Under the pieces are notes generated by a model, which searched no databases, was not told where the DNA came from, and saw only the letters and a program-made list of their open reading frames with translations. A stretch of DNA of 64,000 bases from Methylorubrum rhodinum (GTDB lineage Bacteria > Pseudomonadota > Alphaproteobacteria > Rhizobiales > Beijerinckiaceae). The position numbers were made by a program, and so were the translations under genes. Positions 54,829-63,095 of the stretch are shown here, piece by piece. The stretch is from NCBI RefSeq assembly GCF_014199935.1, contig NZ_JACHOP010000004.1, forward strand, positions 124,001 through 188,000, written 5' to 3'. Each line of letters begins with the position of its first letter. Position 1 is the first letter of the stretch.

Positions 54829-55404
54829 ATGGCCGAAGCCGCCCCCCGCCGCGCCACCTATGCCGATCTCGAAGCCGTGCCCGAGCATCTGGTGGCCGAG
54901 ATTGTGGATGGGGTGCTTGAGACGCATCCGAGGCCGCGTCCTCGGCATGTGGCGGCGGCGTCGCGACTATCCGGCGAACTCGAACCCCCGTTCGGCCTTG
55001 GCCGCGGCGGACCGGGTGGCTGGATTTTCATGATTGAGCCCGAGCTTCATCTCGGCCCCCATGTCGTGGCGCCCGACGTCGCTGGTTGGCGTCTGGAGCG
55101 GATGCGGACCGAGCCGGAGACCGCCTACATCGAGACCCCGCCGGATTGGGTCTGCGAAATCCTCTCGCCCTCGACTGCACGGCTCGACCGGGGGCCGAAG
55201 CGGCGCATCTACGCGGAGGCTGGGGTCGGCCATCTCTGGCTGCTCGATCTCGCGGACGGCGTCCTCGAAAGCTTCACCCTCACCGCCGGGCAGTGGCTGC
55301 TGACCGCCACCGCGGCGCGCGGCGAGACCGTCGCCGCCCCGCCCTTCGATGCGGTTCAGTTTCCGCTCGACGATTTGTTTCCCTTCGCTTCGCCCGAGGC
55401 CTGA
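54829..55404 (+). CDS. Uma2 family (DUF820) PD-(D/E)XK nuclease-fold protein
   Basis: 191 residues. ATYADLEAVPEHLVAEIVDGVLE gives the N-terminal acidic residue; EPELHLGPHVVAPDVAGWR supplies the metal Asp, and the CEILSPSTARLDRGPKRRIYAEAGVGHLWLLDL block completes the restriction-endonuclease-like core (D ... ExL ... K). Uma2 proteins are dispersed, often multicopy, with no proven cellular role. It lies in-line between DUF5076 and pdhC (4 nt before pdhC), an accessory insertion in a core operon. ATG 54829 preferred; GTG 54823 possible. Confidence 0.85.
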   Translation: MAEAAPRRATYADLEAVPEHLVAEIVDGVLETHPRPRPRHVAAASRLSGELEPPFGLGRGGPGGWIFMIEPELHLGPHVVAPDVAGWRLERMRTEPETAYIETPPDWVCEILSPSTARLDRGPKRRIYAEAGVGHLWLLDLADGVLESFTLTAGQWLLTATAARGETVAAPPFDAVQFPLDDLFPFASPEA

Positions 55405-55407
55405 GAC

Positions 55408-56811
55408 ATGCCGATCAACGTCCTGATGCCCGCCCTCTCGCCGACCATGGAGAAGGGCAACCTCGCCAAGTGGCTGAAGAAGGAGGGCGACGCGATCAAG
55501 TCCGGCGACGTGATCGCCGAGATCGAGACCGACAAAGCCACCATGGAGGTCGAGGCGGTCGACGAGGGCGTGCTCGCCAAGATTTTGGTGGCCGAGGGCA
55601 CGGCCGACGTGCCGGTCAACGAGCTGATCGCGCTGATCGCCGAGGAGGGGGAAGACCCGAAAGGCATCCAGGCGCCCGCTGGCGGCGCTGCGTCGGGCGC
55701 CAAGACCGCGCCGGTCGAGCCGAAGGGCACCCCCGACGAGAACGCCGCGCCGGACGGGGCGCATGCTGCTTACGCCCGCGTCGACACCGCGCCCGAGGGC
55801 GCCAAGCCCGGCGGCACGGCCCATCCGGCCGAGGCCGGCGGCCGCGTGTTCTCCTCGCCGCTCGCCCGCCGCATCGCCAAGCAGGGCGGCGTCGATATCG
55901 CCGCGGTCAAGGGCTCCGGCCCGCACGGCCGGGTGATCGCCAAGGACGTCCAGGCCGCGATCGAGGGCGGCACCGCCAAGGCCGGCGCCGCTCCCGCGAA
56001 GGCCGCCGAGGCCCCCGCCGCCAAGGCACCCGCGCCGGCTCCGAAGGCCGCGGCCGGCGCCCCGGCGGGCCTCAGCCTGGAGCAGGTCAAGGGCTTCTAC
56101 GAGAAGGGCGCCTACGAGGAAGTGCCGCTCGACGGCATGCGCAAGACCATCGCCAAGCGCCTCACCGAGGCGATGCAGGTCGCCCCGCACTTCTACCTCA
56201 CGGTCGATTGCGAACTCGACGCGCTGATGAAGCTGCGCGAGACGCTGAACGCCTCGTCCGGCAAGGACAAGGACGGCAAGCCGCTGTTCAAGCTCTCGGT
56301 CAACGACTTCGTCATCAAGGCGATGGGCCTCGCGCTCACCCGCGTGCCGGCGGCCAACGCCGTCTGGGCCGAGGACCGCATCCTGCGCTTCAAGCACGCC
56401 GAGGTGGGCGTGGCGGTGGCTATCGACGGCGGCCTGTTCACGCCGGTGATCCGCAAGGCCGACCAGAAGACGTTGTCCGCCATCTCGAACGAGATGAAGG
56501 ATTTTGCCGGACGCGCACGCGCCAAAAAGCTGAAGCCGGAAGAGTACCAGGGCGGCGTCACCTCGGTGTCGAACCTCGGCATGTTCGGCATCAAGCACTT
56601 CACCGCGGTGATCAACCCGCCGCAATCGACCATCCTCGCGGTCGGCGCGGGCGAGAAGCGCGTCGTCGTCAAGGACGGCGCCCCGGCGGTGGTGCAGGCC
56701 ATGACCTGCACCCTCTCCTGCGACCACCGCGTCCTCGACGGCGCGCTCGGCGCCGAGCTGATCTCGGCGTTCAAGGGACTGATCGAGAACCCGATGGGGA
56801 TGCTGGTGTGA
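55408..56811 (+). CDS. pdhC: Dihydrolipoyllysine-residue acetyltransferase (PDH E2)
   Basis: 467 residues. Lipoyl domain (residues 1-80, Lys43 in [11 protein letters not shown]); a peripheral-subunit-binding domain at about 148-185 (VFSSPLARRIAKQGGVDIAAVKGSGPHGRVIAKDV); an Ala/Pro/Lys linker; and a catalytic domain ending in CDHRVLDGALGAELISAFK with the DHRxxDG active-site motif. It forms the complex core and makes acetyl-CoA. An unusual segment at about 85-145 (Pro/Gly/Ala-rich) links the first two domains. Confidence 0.97.
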   Translation: MPINVLMPALSPTMEKGNLAKWLKKEGDAIKSGDVIAEIETDKATMEVEAVDEGVLAKILVAEGTADVPVNELIALIAEEGEDPKGIQAPAGGAASGAKTAPVEPKGTPDENAAPDGAHAAYARVDTAPEGAKPGGTAHPAEAGGRVFSSPLARRIAKQGGVDIAAVKGSGPHGRVIAKDVQAAIEGGTAKAGAAPAKAAEAPAAKAPAPAPKAAAGAPAGLSLEQVKGFYEKGAYEEVPLDGMRKTIAKRLTEAMQVAPHFYLTVDCELDALMKLRETLNASSGKDKDGKPLFKLSVNDFVIKAMGLALTRVPAANAVWAEDRILRFKHAEVGVAVAIDGGLFTPVIRKADQKTLSAISNEMKDFAGRARAKKLKPEEYQGGVTSVSNLGMFGIKHFTAVINPPQSTILAVGAGEKRVVVKDGAPAVVQAMTCTLSCDHRVLDGALGAELISAFKGLIENPMGMLV

Positions 56812-56826
56812 CGAGCACCGCGGCGA

Positions 56827-56866
56827 TCTCTCCTCCCCCTTGCGGGGAGGAGCCGGAGGTGGGGGT
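56827..56866. repeat. Left inverted repeat flanking the DUF559 gene
   Basis: TCTCCTCCCCCTTGCGGGGA continuing into GGAGCCGGAGGTGGGGGT. Its reverse complement is closely matched by 57369-57410 on the other side of the DUF559 gene; the CCTCCCC/GGGGAGG core is also a hairpin. It starts 16 bp after the pdhC stop. Confidence 0.7.
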
Positions 56867-56874
56867 CGTGCAGG

Positions 56875-57426
56875 ATGAGTCTGAACGGAGCCAACGGCGC
56901 CGTCTCGGAGGCCAAGCGGTTTCGAGAGGAGCCGGGGCTCCCGTGCCTCGCCCTTGATCAGATGGTCTGGAGCAAGCCGCCTCGGACGCATGTGACAGGT
57001 CGCGCCGCCGCCAACGCGAAAACGCTGCGGCGGCAGTTGACCGAGCCCGAGAAGCGTCTCTGGTGGCAGTTGCGCCATCGCCTTCCGATCGACGACTCAT
57101 ATTTTCGGCGCCAAGTCCCGATCGGTCCTTACGTGGCCGATTTCTGCTGCTTCTCGCGGCGCCTCATCATCGAAGTCGATGGTGAGCAACATGGCTTTGC
57201 CCGCGGCGAGACTTACGACGCGGAGCGTGACCAGTATCTTCGTGGTCAGGGTTATCGCGTTCTGCGGTTTCCCAACCGGACAATCTTACGCGAGATCGAC
57301 ATCGTCCTCGACACGATCGACGCCGCACTTCGCGCCACGCCCGGCTCTGAAACCATCTCCCAAGCGGCACCACCCCCACCCCCTACCCCCTCCCCGCAAG
57401 GGGGAGGGGAATGCGCGGAGACCTGA
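56875..57426 (+). CDS. DUF559 (Vsr-like endonuclease fold) protein
   Basis: 183 residues. The conserved core runs LRRQLTEPEKRLWWQLRHRLPIDDSYFRRQVPIGPYVADFCCFSRRLIIEVDGEQH, with YDAERDQYLRGQGYRVLRFPN after it. This is the DUF559 very-short-patch-repair-like fold with its E..D..(E)VDG residues. The C-terminal Pro/Gly tail (PPPPPTPSPQGGGE) is encoded by the right-hand repeat, and the chosen ATG lies only 9 bp after the left repeat. A Met at 56962 is an alternative start. The gene plus repeats looks like a passenger module inserted between pdhC and lpd. Confidence 0.82.
   Translation: MSLNGANGAVSEAKRFREEPGLPCLALDQMVWSKPPRTHVTGRAAANAKTLRRQLTEPEKRLWWQLRHRLPIDDSYFRRQVPIGPYVADFCCFSRRLIIEVDGEQHGFARGETYDAERDQYLRGQGYRVLRFPNRTILREIDIVLDTIDAALRATPGSETISQAAPPPPPTPSPQGGGECAET
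57369..57410. repeat. Right inverted repeat flanking the DUF559 gene
   Basis: CCACCCCCACCCCCTACCCC followed by CTCCCCGCAAGGGGGAGGGG, inverted relative to 56827-56866. It overlaps the last codons of the DUF559 gene and ends 16 bp before the lpd start codon. Confidence 0.7.
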
Positions 57427-58866
57427 ATGCCTGACACCTACGACGTCCTCATCATCGGCGCGGGCCCCGGCGGATACGTCACCGCGATCCGCGCGGCGCA
57501 GCTCGGCTTCAAGACCGCGGTGGTCGATCGCGAGCACTTAGGCGGCATCTGCCTGAACTGGGGCTGCATCCCGACCAAGGCCCTGCTGCGCTCGGCCGAG
57601 ATCTACCACTACATGCAACACGCGAGCGATTACGGGCTGAAGGCCGACAACGTCGGCTTCGACGCGGCCGCGATCGTCAAGCGCTCCCGCGGCGTCTCGG
57701 GCCGGCTCAACGGCGGCGTCGGCATGCTGCTCAAGAAGAACAAGGTCGACGTGATCTGGGGCGAGGGCACGATCGAGGCGGCGCCGAAGGGCAACAATCC
57801 GGGCACCGTCGCCGTCAAGGAGACCAAGCGCGCGGACGCCCCGAAGGGCGCCAAGGGTGCGGGCAGCTACCAGGCCAAGCACATCATCGTCGCCACCGGC
57901 GCGCGACCCCGCGTCCTGCCCGGCATAGAGCCCGACAAGAAGCTGATCTGGACCTATTACGAGGCCATGGTGCCCGAGGCGATGCCGAAAAGCCTGCTGG
58001 TGATGGGCTCGGGCGCCATCGGCATCGAGTTCGCCTCGTTCTACCGCACCATGGGCGCCGAGGTGACGGTGATCGAACTGCTGCCGCAGATCCTGCCCGT
58101 CGAGGATGCCGAGATCGCGGGGCTCGCCCGCAAGCGCTTCGAGAAGCAGGGCATCAAGATCCTCACCGGCGCCAAGGTGACGAAGGTCGAGAAGGGCGCC
58201 AACTCCGTCACGGCGACCGTCGAGGACGACAAGGGCAAGGCGCAGCAGCTCACGGCGGACAAGCTGATCTCGGCGGTCGGCGTCGTCGGCAACATCGAGA
58301 ATCTCGGCCTGGAGAAGCTCGGCGTGACCATCGAGCGCGGCATCGTCGTCACCGACGGGCTCGGGCGCACCAACGTGCCGGGCGTCTACGCCATCGGCGA
58401 CGTCGCCGGCCCGCCGATGCTCGCCCACAAGGCCGAGCACGAGGGCGTGATCTGCATCGAGACCATCAAGGGCCTTCACACCCACCCGATGGACAAGGGC
58501 AAGATCCCCGGCTGCACCTATTGCCACCCGCAGATCGCCAGCGTCGGCCTCACCGAGGCGAAGGCGAAGGATCTCGGCTTCGCCATCAAGGTCGGCCGCT
58601 TCCCGTTTGCCGGCAACGGCAAGGCCATCGCGCTCGGCGAGCCGGACGGCCTGATCAAGACGATCTTCGATGCCAAGACCGGCCAGTTGCTCGGCGCCCA
58701 CATGGTCGGGGCCGAGGTGACCGAGCTGATCCAGGGCTACGTCGTGGCGATGACGCTGGAGACGACCGAGGAGGACCTGATGCACACGGTCTTCCCGCAC
58801 CCGACGCTGTCCGAGATGATGCACGAGAGCGTGCTCGACGCCTATGGCCGGGTGATCCACACCTGA
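57427..58866 (+). CDS. lpdA: Dihydrolipoyl dehydrogenase (PDH E3)
   Basis: 479 residues. FAD motif YDVLIIGAGPGGYVTAIRAAQLG, redox-active disulphide GGICLNWGCIPTKALL (Cys pair), NAD motif LLVMGSGAIGIEFASFYRTMGAEVTVIE, second FAD site GVYAIGDVAGPPMLAHKAEHEG and the His-Glu pair near HPHPTLSE-type context (FPHPTLSEMMHE). It reoxidises dihydrolipoyl-E2 with NAD. A roughly 20-residue Lys/Ala/Gly-rich loop (KETKRADAPKGAKGAGSY) around 135-155 extends the NAD-proximal region. Starts directly after the DUF559 stop. Confidence 0.97.
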   Translation: MPDTYDVLIIGAGPGGYVTAIRAAQLGFKTAVVDREHLGGICLNWGCIPTKALLRSAEIYHYMQHASDYGLKADNVGFDAAAIVKRSRGVSGRLNGGVGMLLKKNKVDVIWGEGTIEAAPKGNNPGTVAVKETKRADAPKGAKGAGSYQAKHIIVATGARPRVLPGIEPDKKLIWTYYEAMVPEAMPKSLLVMGSGAIGIEFASFYRTMGAEVTVIELLPQILPVEDAEIAGLARKRFEKQGIKILTGAKVTKVEKGANSVTATVEDDKGKAQQLTADKLISAVGVVGNIENLGLEKLGVTIERGIVVTDGLGRTNVPGVYAIGDVAGPPMLAHKAEHEGVICIETIKGLHTHPMDKGKIPGCTYCHPQIASVGLTEAKAKDLGFAIKVGRFPFAGNGKAIALGEPDGLIKTIFDAKTGQLLGAHMVGAEVTELIQGYVVAMTLETTEEDLMHTVFPHPTLSEMMHESVLDAYGRVIHT

Positions 58867-58876
58867 TCGCGTGATC

Positions 58877-58902
58877 GCCGGGCGGCCACTGCGCCGCCCG
58901 GC
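58877..58902 (+). terminator. GC-rich hairpin between lpdA and the convergent gene
   Basis: Perfect 10-bp stem GCCGGGCGGC / GCCGCCCGGC with a six-base loop, 10 nt after the lpdA stop and 1 nt before the convergent stop. No T-tract on either side, so its role as a terminator is inferred from position. Confidence 0.5.
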
Positions 58903-58903
58903 C

Positions 58904-59341
58904 TCAGCGGTTCAGGCTTTTGACGAAGCTGGCGTAGCGCTTTTCGTCGAACCGCTTCAGTTGTTCGAGCGCCCGCCGAGCGTCGCGTTCCGCCGCTTGG
59001 CGATGGCGCTTCTTGATCTCGTCCACCAGTGCGTCGAGGACGATGAGCTGTTCGAGCGGCGTCTTCGCCTCGCTCGCGTCTTCCGGATTCGCCTTCAGCG
59101 CCCCGAGGGTTTCCGCCTTGGTCTCGTCGTAGCCCGGAACGACCCGTTCGGCGAGTTCGAGCACCACCTTCGTCAGCGCCCCGAGCTGCGACCCGAAGCT
59201 TCCGGCCTCGGTGATGACCGCGACCTCGATCTCGGGCACGCCCTGATAGAGATGGTTCGAGAGGTCCTGCGTCACCGATCCGCTCAGCGGCGCGTAGAAC
59301 GGGAACGACAACCACGAATACGACAGCGGACCCTGGGCCAT
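58904..59341 (-). CDS. Hypothetical cytosolic protein (145 aa)
   Basis: 145 residues from ATG 59341, preceded by GAGGAGGCGCCG. The first third (GPLSYSWLSFPFYAPLSGSVTQDLSNHLYQGVPEIEVAVITEAGSFGSQLGALTKVVLELAE) is mixed alpha/beta; the last third is a charged helix (DEIKKRHRQAAERDARRALEQLKRFDEKRYASFVKSLNR). No signal peptide or motif. Family unknown to me. Confidence 0.72.
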   Translation of the reverse strand: MAQGPLSYSWLSFPFYAPLSGSVTQDLSNHLYQGVPEIEVAVITEAGSFGSQLGALTKVVLELAERVVPGYDETKAETLGALKANPEDASEAKTPLEQLIVLDALVDEIKKRHRQAAERDARRALEQLKRFDEKRYASFVKSLNR

Positions 59342-59492
59342 CGGCGCCTCCTCGGGTGAACGGCAACGCTCGATTGTCGGATCGTCCGGACGGGATTCGC
59401 AAGCCCGCGCGCGTCCCTCGGCCGCGAACCCTGCGAAACCACCGTCGCGCCCTCCGCGTTGGCTCCTTGAATTTCGACAAAGGGAGGCGGTC

Positions 59493-60035
59493 ATGACCCG
59501 CATTGGTGGAACGTCCCGCGGCGCCCTCGTGCTGGCCCTGAGCCTCGCCGCCGCGTCGGTGCAGGCGCAGACGGCGCCGATGACTTCCGTGCCGAGCCTG
59601 CCGTTTCCGGGAAGCAGCGTGCCGGCCGGCACGCTCGGCATCGCCAATGCCGGCGGGCTCGGCTTCTCCGGCGTGCTCCCGGCCGGGGGCGTCGCCGCCA
59701 TCGGCGGCACCGTGCGCACCGGCGGCCTGACCGATCCCGGCGGCCTCAGCTTCGGCGGGGGAGGGGGCTCGGCCGGTCTCGCGGCGATTCCCGGCACCAG
59801 CCTGACACCCGATCTCGATGCGGGCCTGACCACCGGCTCCGTCGGCGGCACGGGAGCAGGCATCGGGACGGGTGCAGGGACCGGCGCCCGCAGCGGCGTG
59901 CTCGATCCGAACCGCCTCACGCCCGGTGTCGGCACCGGCGGGGCGGGCGGCGCGCCGGCCGGCGCCGGCATGGCGGGCGCGCCGAGCGCGGTCGATGCCT
60001 ATACCGATCCGTTCAACGGACGCGGGATGCCCTGA
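59493..60035 (+). CDS. Secreted Gly/Ala/Thr-rich low-complexity protein (180 aa)
   Basis: 180 residues with a signal peptide (GALVLALSLAAASVQAQTAP). The mature part is almost all Gly, Ala, Ser, Thr, Pro with no Cys and few charges (for example GGTGAGIGTGAGTGARSGVL), so probably disordered or surface-exposed. GGGAGGCGGTC precedes the ATG. No family recognised; codon use is like its neighbours. Confidence 0.7.
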   Translation: MTRIGGTSRGALVLALSLAAASVQAQTAPMTSVPSLPFPGSSVPAGTLGIANAGGLGFSGVLPAGGVAAIGGTVRTGGLTDPGGLSFGGGGGSAGLAAIPGTSLTPDLDAGLTTGSVGGTGAGIGTGAGTGARSGVLDPNRLTPGVGTGGAGGAPAGAGMAGAPSAVDAYTDPFNGRGMP

Positions 60036-60135
60036 GGCCTCCGAGTCGTCCACAAGCTTGAGGGATCGCGGTAAGGTCTCGTTAACCGTCCGCTGATGTT
60101 CTATCTTCGTTCTCATGCCGAGTCGGAGAGAGACC

Positions 60136-60402
60136 ATGCCCGAGCCCTTGCGCCAGCCCGCTGCGCATCGCGCGATCGACTGCACCGGAGCCGCGCGGGG
60201 AGGGGACGCCGAGCCCTCATGTCCGATCGAGGACATCGCGCAGGCCTATCTCGTCACCGCCCACGGCGATGCCGGACTCGCGCTGCGCTGCGCCATCACC
60301 GACGCCCTGTCCGACCTGATGGAGGCGGAGCGCCGCGCCCGCGAGAACAGCCGGTTGATCTCCCGCGGCTATGTCCGCCACGCCGCCCAAGGGGGAACTT
60401 GA
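60136..60402 (+). CDS. Small hypothetical protein (88 aa)
   Basis: 88 residues from ATG 60136 with CGGAGAGAGACC just upstream; ATG 60115 would add seven residues. A Pro/Ala/Arg-rich N-terminus leads to a helical C-terminal half (IEDIAQAYLVTAHGDAGLALRCAITDALSDLMEAERRARENSRLISRGYVR), reminiscent of small regulatory or anti-repressor-like helices, but I recognise no family. Confidence 0.62.
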   Translation: MPEPLRQPAAHRAIDCTGAARGGDAEPSCPIEDIAQAYLVTAHGDAGLALRCAITDALSDLMEAERRARENSRLISRGYVRHAAQGGT

Positions 60403-60502
60403 GGGTGAGCGTGCGGGTGAGATTGCGCAGAGGCGGTTGAAGCGGGGCCGCGCGGGCGCATCTACCGTCGCAGAGCATTCGGATTCCGGAGTTTTCGAAG
60501 CG

Positions 60503-61135
60503 ATGCGCCTGCGCCCGGCCGCCCTTCTCGCGAGTGCCGTCCTGCTCGCCGCCGCGCCCGCGGCGCGGGCGGACCTGCTCATCAGCGTCGACAAGGACGC
60601 GCAGCGGATGAGCGTCGCGGTCGACGGCCAGACCCGTCATACATGGCCGGTCTCGACCGGCACCGCGGCCCACGACACGCCGAGCGGCAGCTACAAGCCG
60701 TTCCGCATGGAGGCGAGCCACTTCTCGCGCGAGTGGGACAACGCGCCCATGCCGCACGCGATCTTCTTCACCCAGGTCGGCCACGCGATCCACGGCACCA
60801 CCCACACCCGCCGCCTCGGCCAGCCGGCCTCGCATGGCTGCGTCCGCCTCTCTCAGCGCAACGCCGCGACCCTGTTCGCCCTGGTGAAGCAGCAGAAGAT
60901 GGCCAACACCCGCGTCGTGATCGAGGGCAGCGTCGGCGAAGCGCCCGTTGCCGACTTGCATCGCCCGGCGCCGACCGTGTCCGCTCGCCGCTACGGCGCC
61001 GACGAGGGCGTCGTCGTGCGCTCCCGCGGCGGGGTGTGGGACGAGGATGTCTACGCGCCGGTCCGGCGGCGGGCGCGCGATCCGTTCGACGATCCTTACG
61101 GGCCAGCTCCGGTCGGGTACGGGGACGTGTACTGA
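60503..61135 (+). CDS. L,D-transpeptidase (YkuD domain)
   Basis: 210 residues. A signal peptide (RPAALLASAVLLAAAPAARA) is followed by a YkuD/ErfK catalytic domain: DLLISVDKDAQRMSVAVDGQTRHTWPVSTG, HAIFFTQVGHAIHGTTHTRRLGQPASHGCVRL with catalytic His and Cys113, then an Arg/Pro/Tyr-rich C-terminal tail. It forms 3-3 peptidoglycan cross-links or attaches proteins to peptidoglycan in the periplasm. Monocistronic. Confidence 0.92.
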   Translation: MRLRPAALLASAVLLAAAPAARADLLISVDKDAQRMSVAVDGQTRHTWPVSTGTAAHDTPSGSYKPFRMEASHFSREWDNAPMPHAIFFTQVGHAIHGTTHTRRLGQPASHGCVRLSQRNAATLFALVKQQKMANTRVVIEGSVGEAPVADLHRPAPTVSARRYGADEGVVVRSRGGVWDEDVYAPVRRRARDPFDDPYGPAPVGYGDVY

Positions 61136-61155
61136 GACGCCGATCCGACCCACCT

Positions 61156-61265
61156 CCCTCATCCTGAGGCGCCCGCGTCAGCGGGCCTCGAAGAAGCGCT
61201 CCAGCCCGTCGCGCGTTTCCTGGAGCCCTCCTTCGAGGCTGCTCCGCAGCACCTCAGGATGAGGG
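61156..61265. repeat. Dispersed intergenic inverted repeat C
   Basis: Outer arms CCCTCATCCTGAGG (61156-61169) and CCTCAGGATGAGGG (61252-61265) are perfect 14-bp inverted repeats. Inner arms CCTCGAAGAAGCGCTCCAG / CTGGAGCCCTCCTTCGAGG pair with few mismatches, and a GCCCGC/GCGGGC hairpin sits near the left side. The CTCATCCTGAG word also forms the outer ends of the IS remnant at 2.3-2.75 kb. It lies between convergent genes. Confidence 0.75.
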
Positions 61266-61290
61266 GGGGTAGGAGACCACGAGCATCGCC

Positions 61291-62637
61291 TCAGTTCGAA
61301 GCCGCCGCTGCGCTCACCCGCCACACCGCGTTCCCCACATCGTCCGTCACCAGCAGCGCCCCCGTCTTGTCGAGCGCCACGCCCACCGGCCGGCCCTGCG
61401 CCTTCTCGTCGGCGTTGAGGAAGCCGGTCAGGACATCGACCGGAGCGCCCGCGGGCTTGCCGTCCTTGAACGGGATGTAGATCACCTTGTAGCCGCTCTT
61501 CGGACGGCGGTTCCACGAGCCGTGCTGGGCCACGAATAGCCCGCTCTTCCACGCATCCGGCAGGGTCGAGCCCGCGGAGAAGGCGATGCCGAGCGAGGCG
61601 GTGTGCGTGCCGACGGCGTAGTCCGGCGCGATCGCCTTCGCCACGAGGTCCGGCCGCGGCGGCTGCACCCGCGTGTCGACGTGCTGCCCCCAATAGCTCC
61701 AGGGCCAGCCGTAGAAGCCGCCCTCCTGCACGTGGGTGACGTAGTCGGGCACGAGGTCGCTGCCGATCTCGTCGCGCTCGTTCACCGCGGTCCAGAGCGC
61801 GCCGCTCGTCGGCTCTAAGGCGAGGCCGTTGGGGTTGCGCAGGCCGGTGGCGAACTCGCGCATCGCCTTGGACCGAATCGTGTATTCCCAGATTGCCGCG
61901 CGGCCCTTCTCGATGTCGAGGCCGTTCTCGCCGACATTGCTGTTCGAGCCGACCGTGACGAACAGCTTTTGCCCGTCCGGGCTGGCGACGACGTTCTTGG
62001 TCCAGTGGTGGTTGATGCCCGACGGCAGGTCGGCGACCTTTTCCGGGCTCGCCGTGATCTCGGTCTGGCCTTCCGTGTAGGGCACGCGCACCAGCGCGTC
62101 GGCATTGGCGATGTAGAGGTCGGCGCCGACCAGCGCCATGCCGAAGGGCGAGGTGAGGCCCTTCAGCAGCACGTGGCGCTCCTCCGCGACCCCGTCGCCG
62201 TCCTTATCCCGCAAGAGCACGATGCGGTTGGGGCTGTCGACGCCGGCACCGGCCAGGCTCTTCACCTTGTCGGCGACCCAATCGGTGAGGCCGGTGCTCT
62301 TGTCGCCGGATTTCGGGCTGTTGCTCTCGGCCACCAGCACGTCGCCGTTCGGCAGGACATAAGGCCAGCGCGGGTGGTCGAGGCCGGTGGCGAAGGCCGC
62401 AACGTTGAGCCCCGCCGCCGGCTTCGGCGTCGCGCCCTCGGCCCAGGGGGCGATGCGGGCGATGTTGACGGTCGGCATCAATGTCGGGTTGGGGGGCGGC
62501 AGGGTCGGGTTCGGGCCGGTGCCGGCCGCGAAATCCAGCGTCGCGCTTTCGGGATACAGCACGAAACGCGTGAAGGCGGCTCCGCCCGCCAGCGCGAGGA
62601 CGAGGGCGGCGAGTCCGACCTTGGCGGCGGTGCGCAT
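61291..62637 (-). CDS. Sorbosone dehydrogenase-like beta-propeller protein (PQQ/GSDH family)
   Basis: 448 residues from ATG 62637. One N-terminal membrane anchor or signal ([26 protein letters not shown]) and then a six-bladed propeller of the glucose/sorbosone dehydrogenase group: [96 protein letters not shown] and the [15 protein letters not shown] block. Members oxidise sugars with PQQ in the periplasm; the substrate and the use of PQQ are not proven here. Co-directional with the small gene upstream (10-nt gap). Confidence 0.88.
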   Translation of the reverse strand: MRTAAKVGLAALVLALAGGAAFTRFVLYPESATLDFAAGTGPNPTLPPPNPTLMPTVNIARIAPWAEGATPKPAAGLNVAAFATGLDHPRWPYVLPNGDVLVAESNSPKSGDKSTGLTDWVADKVKSLAGAGVDSPNRIVLLRDKDGDGVAEERHVLLKGLTSPFGMALVGADLYIANADALVRVPYTEGQTEITASPEKVADLPSGINHHWTKNVVASPDGQKLFVTVGSNSNVGENGLDIEKGRAAIWEYTIRSKAMREFATGLRNPNGLALEPTSGALWTAVNERDEIGSDLVPDYVTHVQEGGFYGWPWSYWGQHVDTRVQPPRPDLVAKAIAPDYAVGTHTASLGIAFSAGSTLPDAWKSGLFVAQHGSWNRRPKSGYKVIYIPFKDGKPAGAPVDVLTGFLNADEKAQGRPVGVALDKTGALLVTDDVGNAVWRVSAAAASN

Positions 62638-62647
62638 CGGTTGGACC

Positions 62648-62866
62648 TCAGAGCGCGGGCGCGACGGCGGCGTCGTTCGCACCCGGATGACGGCGGGTCG
62701 AGTAGTAGAGTCCGATCGCGTTCCAGAAGGCGTCGCGCTGCTCGGTGGTGAAGCGCTGGAGCGCCGAATCGAGGGCGGCGCGGCCGGCGGTGGCGGCCTC
62801 CTCGCGCAGGCGCTCGTCGAACGCTTCGGATGTGGTGGGAGCCGTGTCCGAAGAGGCCGTGTCCAT
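62648..62866 (-). CDS. Small hypothetical protein (72 aa)
   Basis: 72 residues beginning [61 protein letters not shown]: mostly helical with a conserved-looking [23 protein letters not shown] end. A weak GAAAGG ribosome site. It lies 10 nt before the sorbosone dehydrogenase-like gene, presumably co-transcribed. No family recognised. Confidence 0.62.
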   Translation of the reverse strand: MDTASSDTAPTTSEAFDERLREEAATAGRAALDSALQRFTTEQRDAFWNAIGLYYSTRRHPGANDAAVAPAL

Positions 62867-63095
62867 GGCGGAACCTTTCTGCCGAGCGAGGCGCGAACAT
62901 CATCAACGCCCAAGCTGGCGGAGCGTTCATTTCCGTCGGCGTCGGCCCGGTTGCCGGACCCGTGTGCGAAAAGACACACCGATCCGGATTCGGCCTCCAG
63001 GCTTAACCGTTCCTTTGCACCCGGCGGGCAATGGGTTCAGCTTAAGCATAACGAGCCGTCCTTCCATGCCCTCTGCCCAGCTCCGGGGAGCCTGA

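Noticed and set aside
61291..62637. Naming the beta-propeller protein a glucose or methanol dehydrogenase
   Set aside because: It lacks the eight-bladed PQQ alcohol dehydrogenase motifs; only a general sorbosone/glucose dehydrogenase-like family call is supported.
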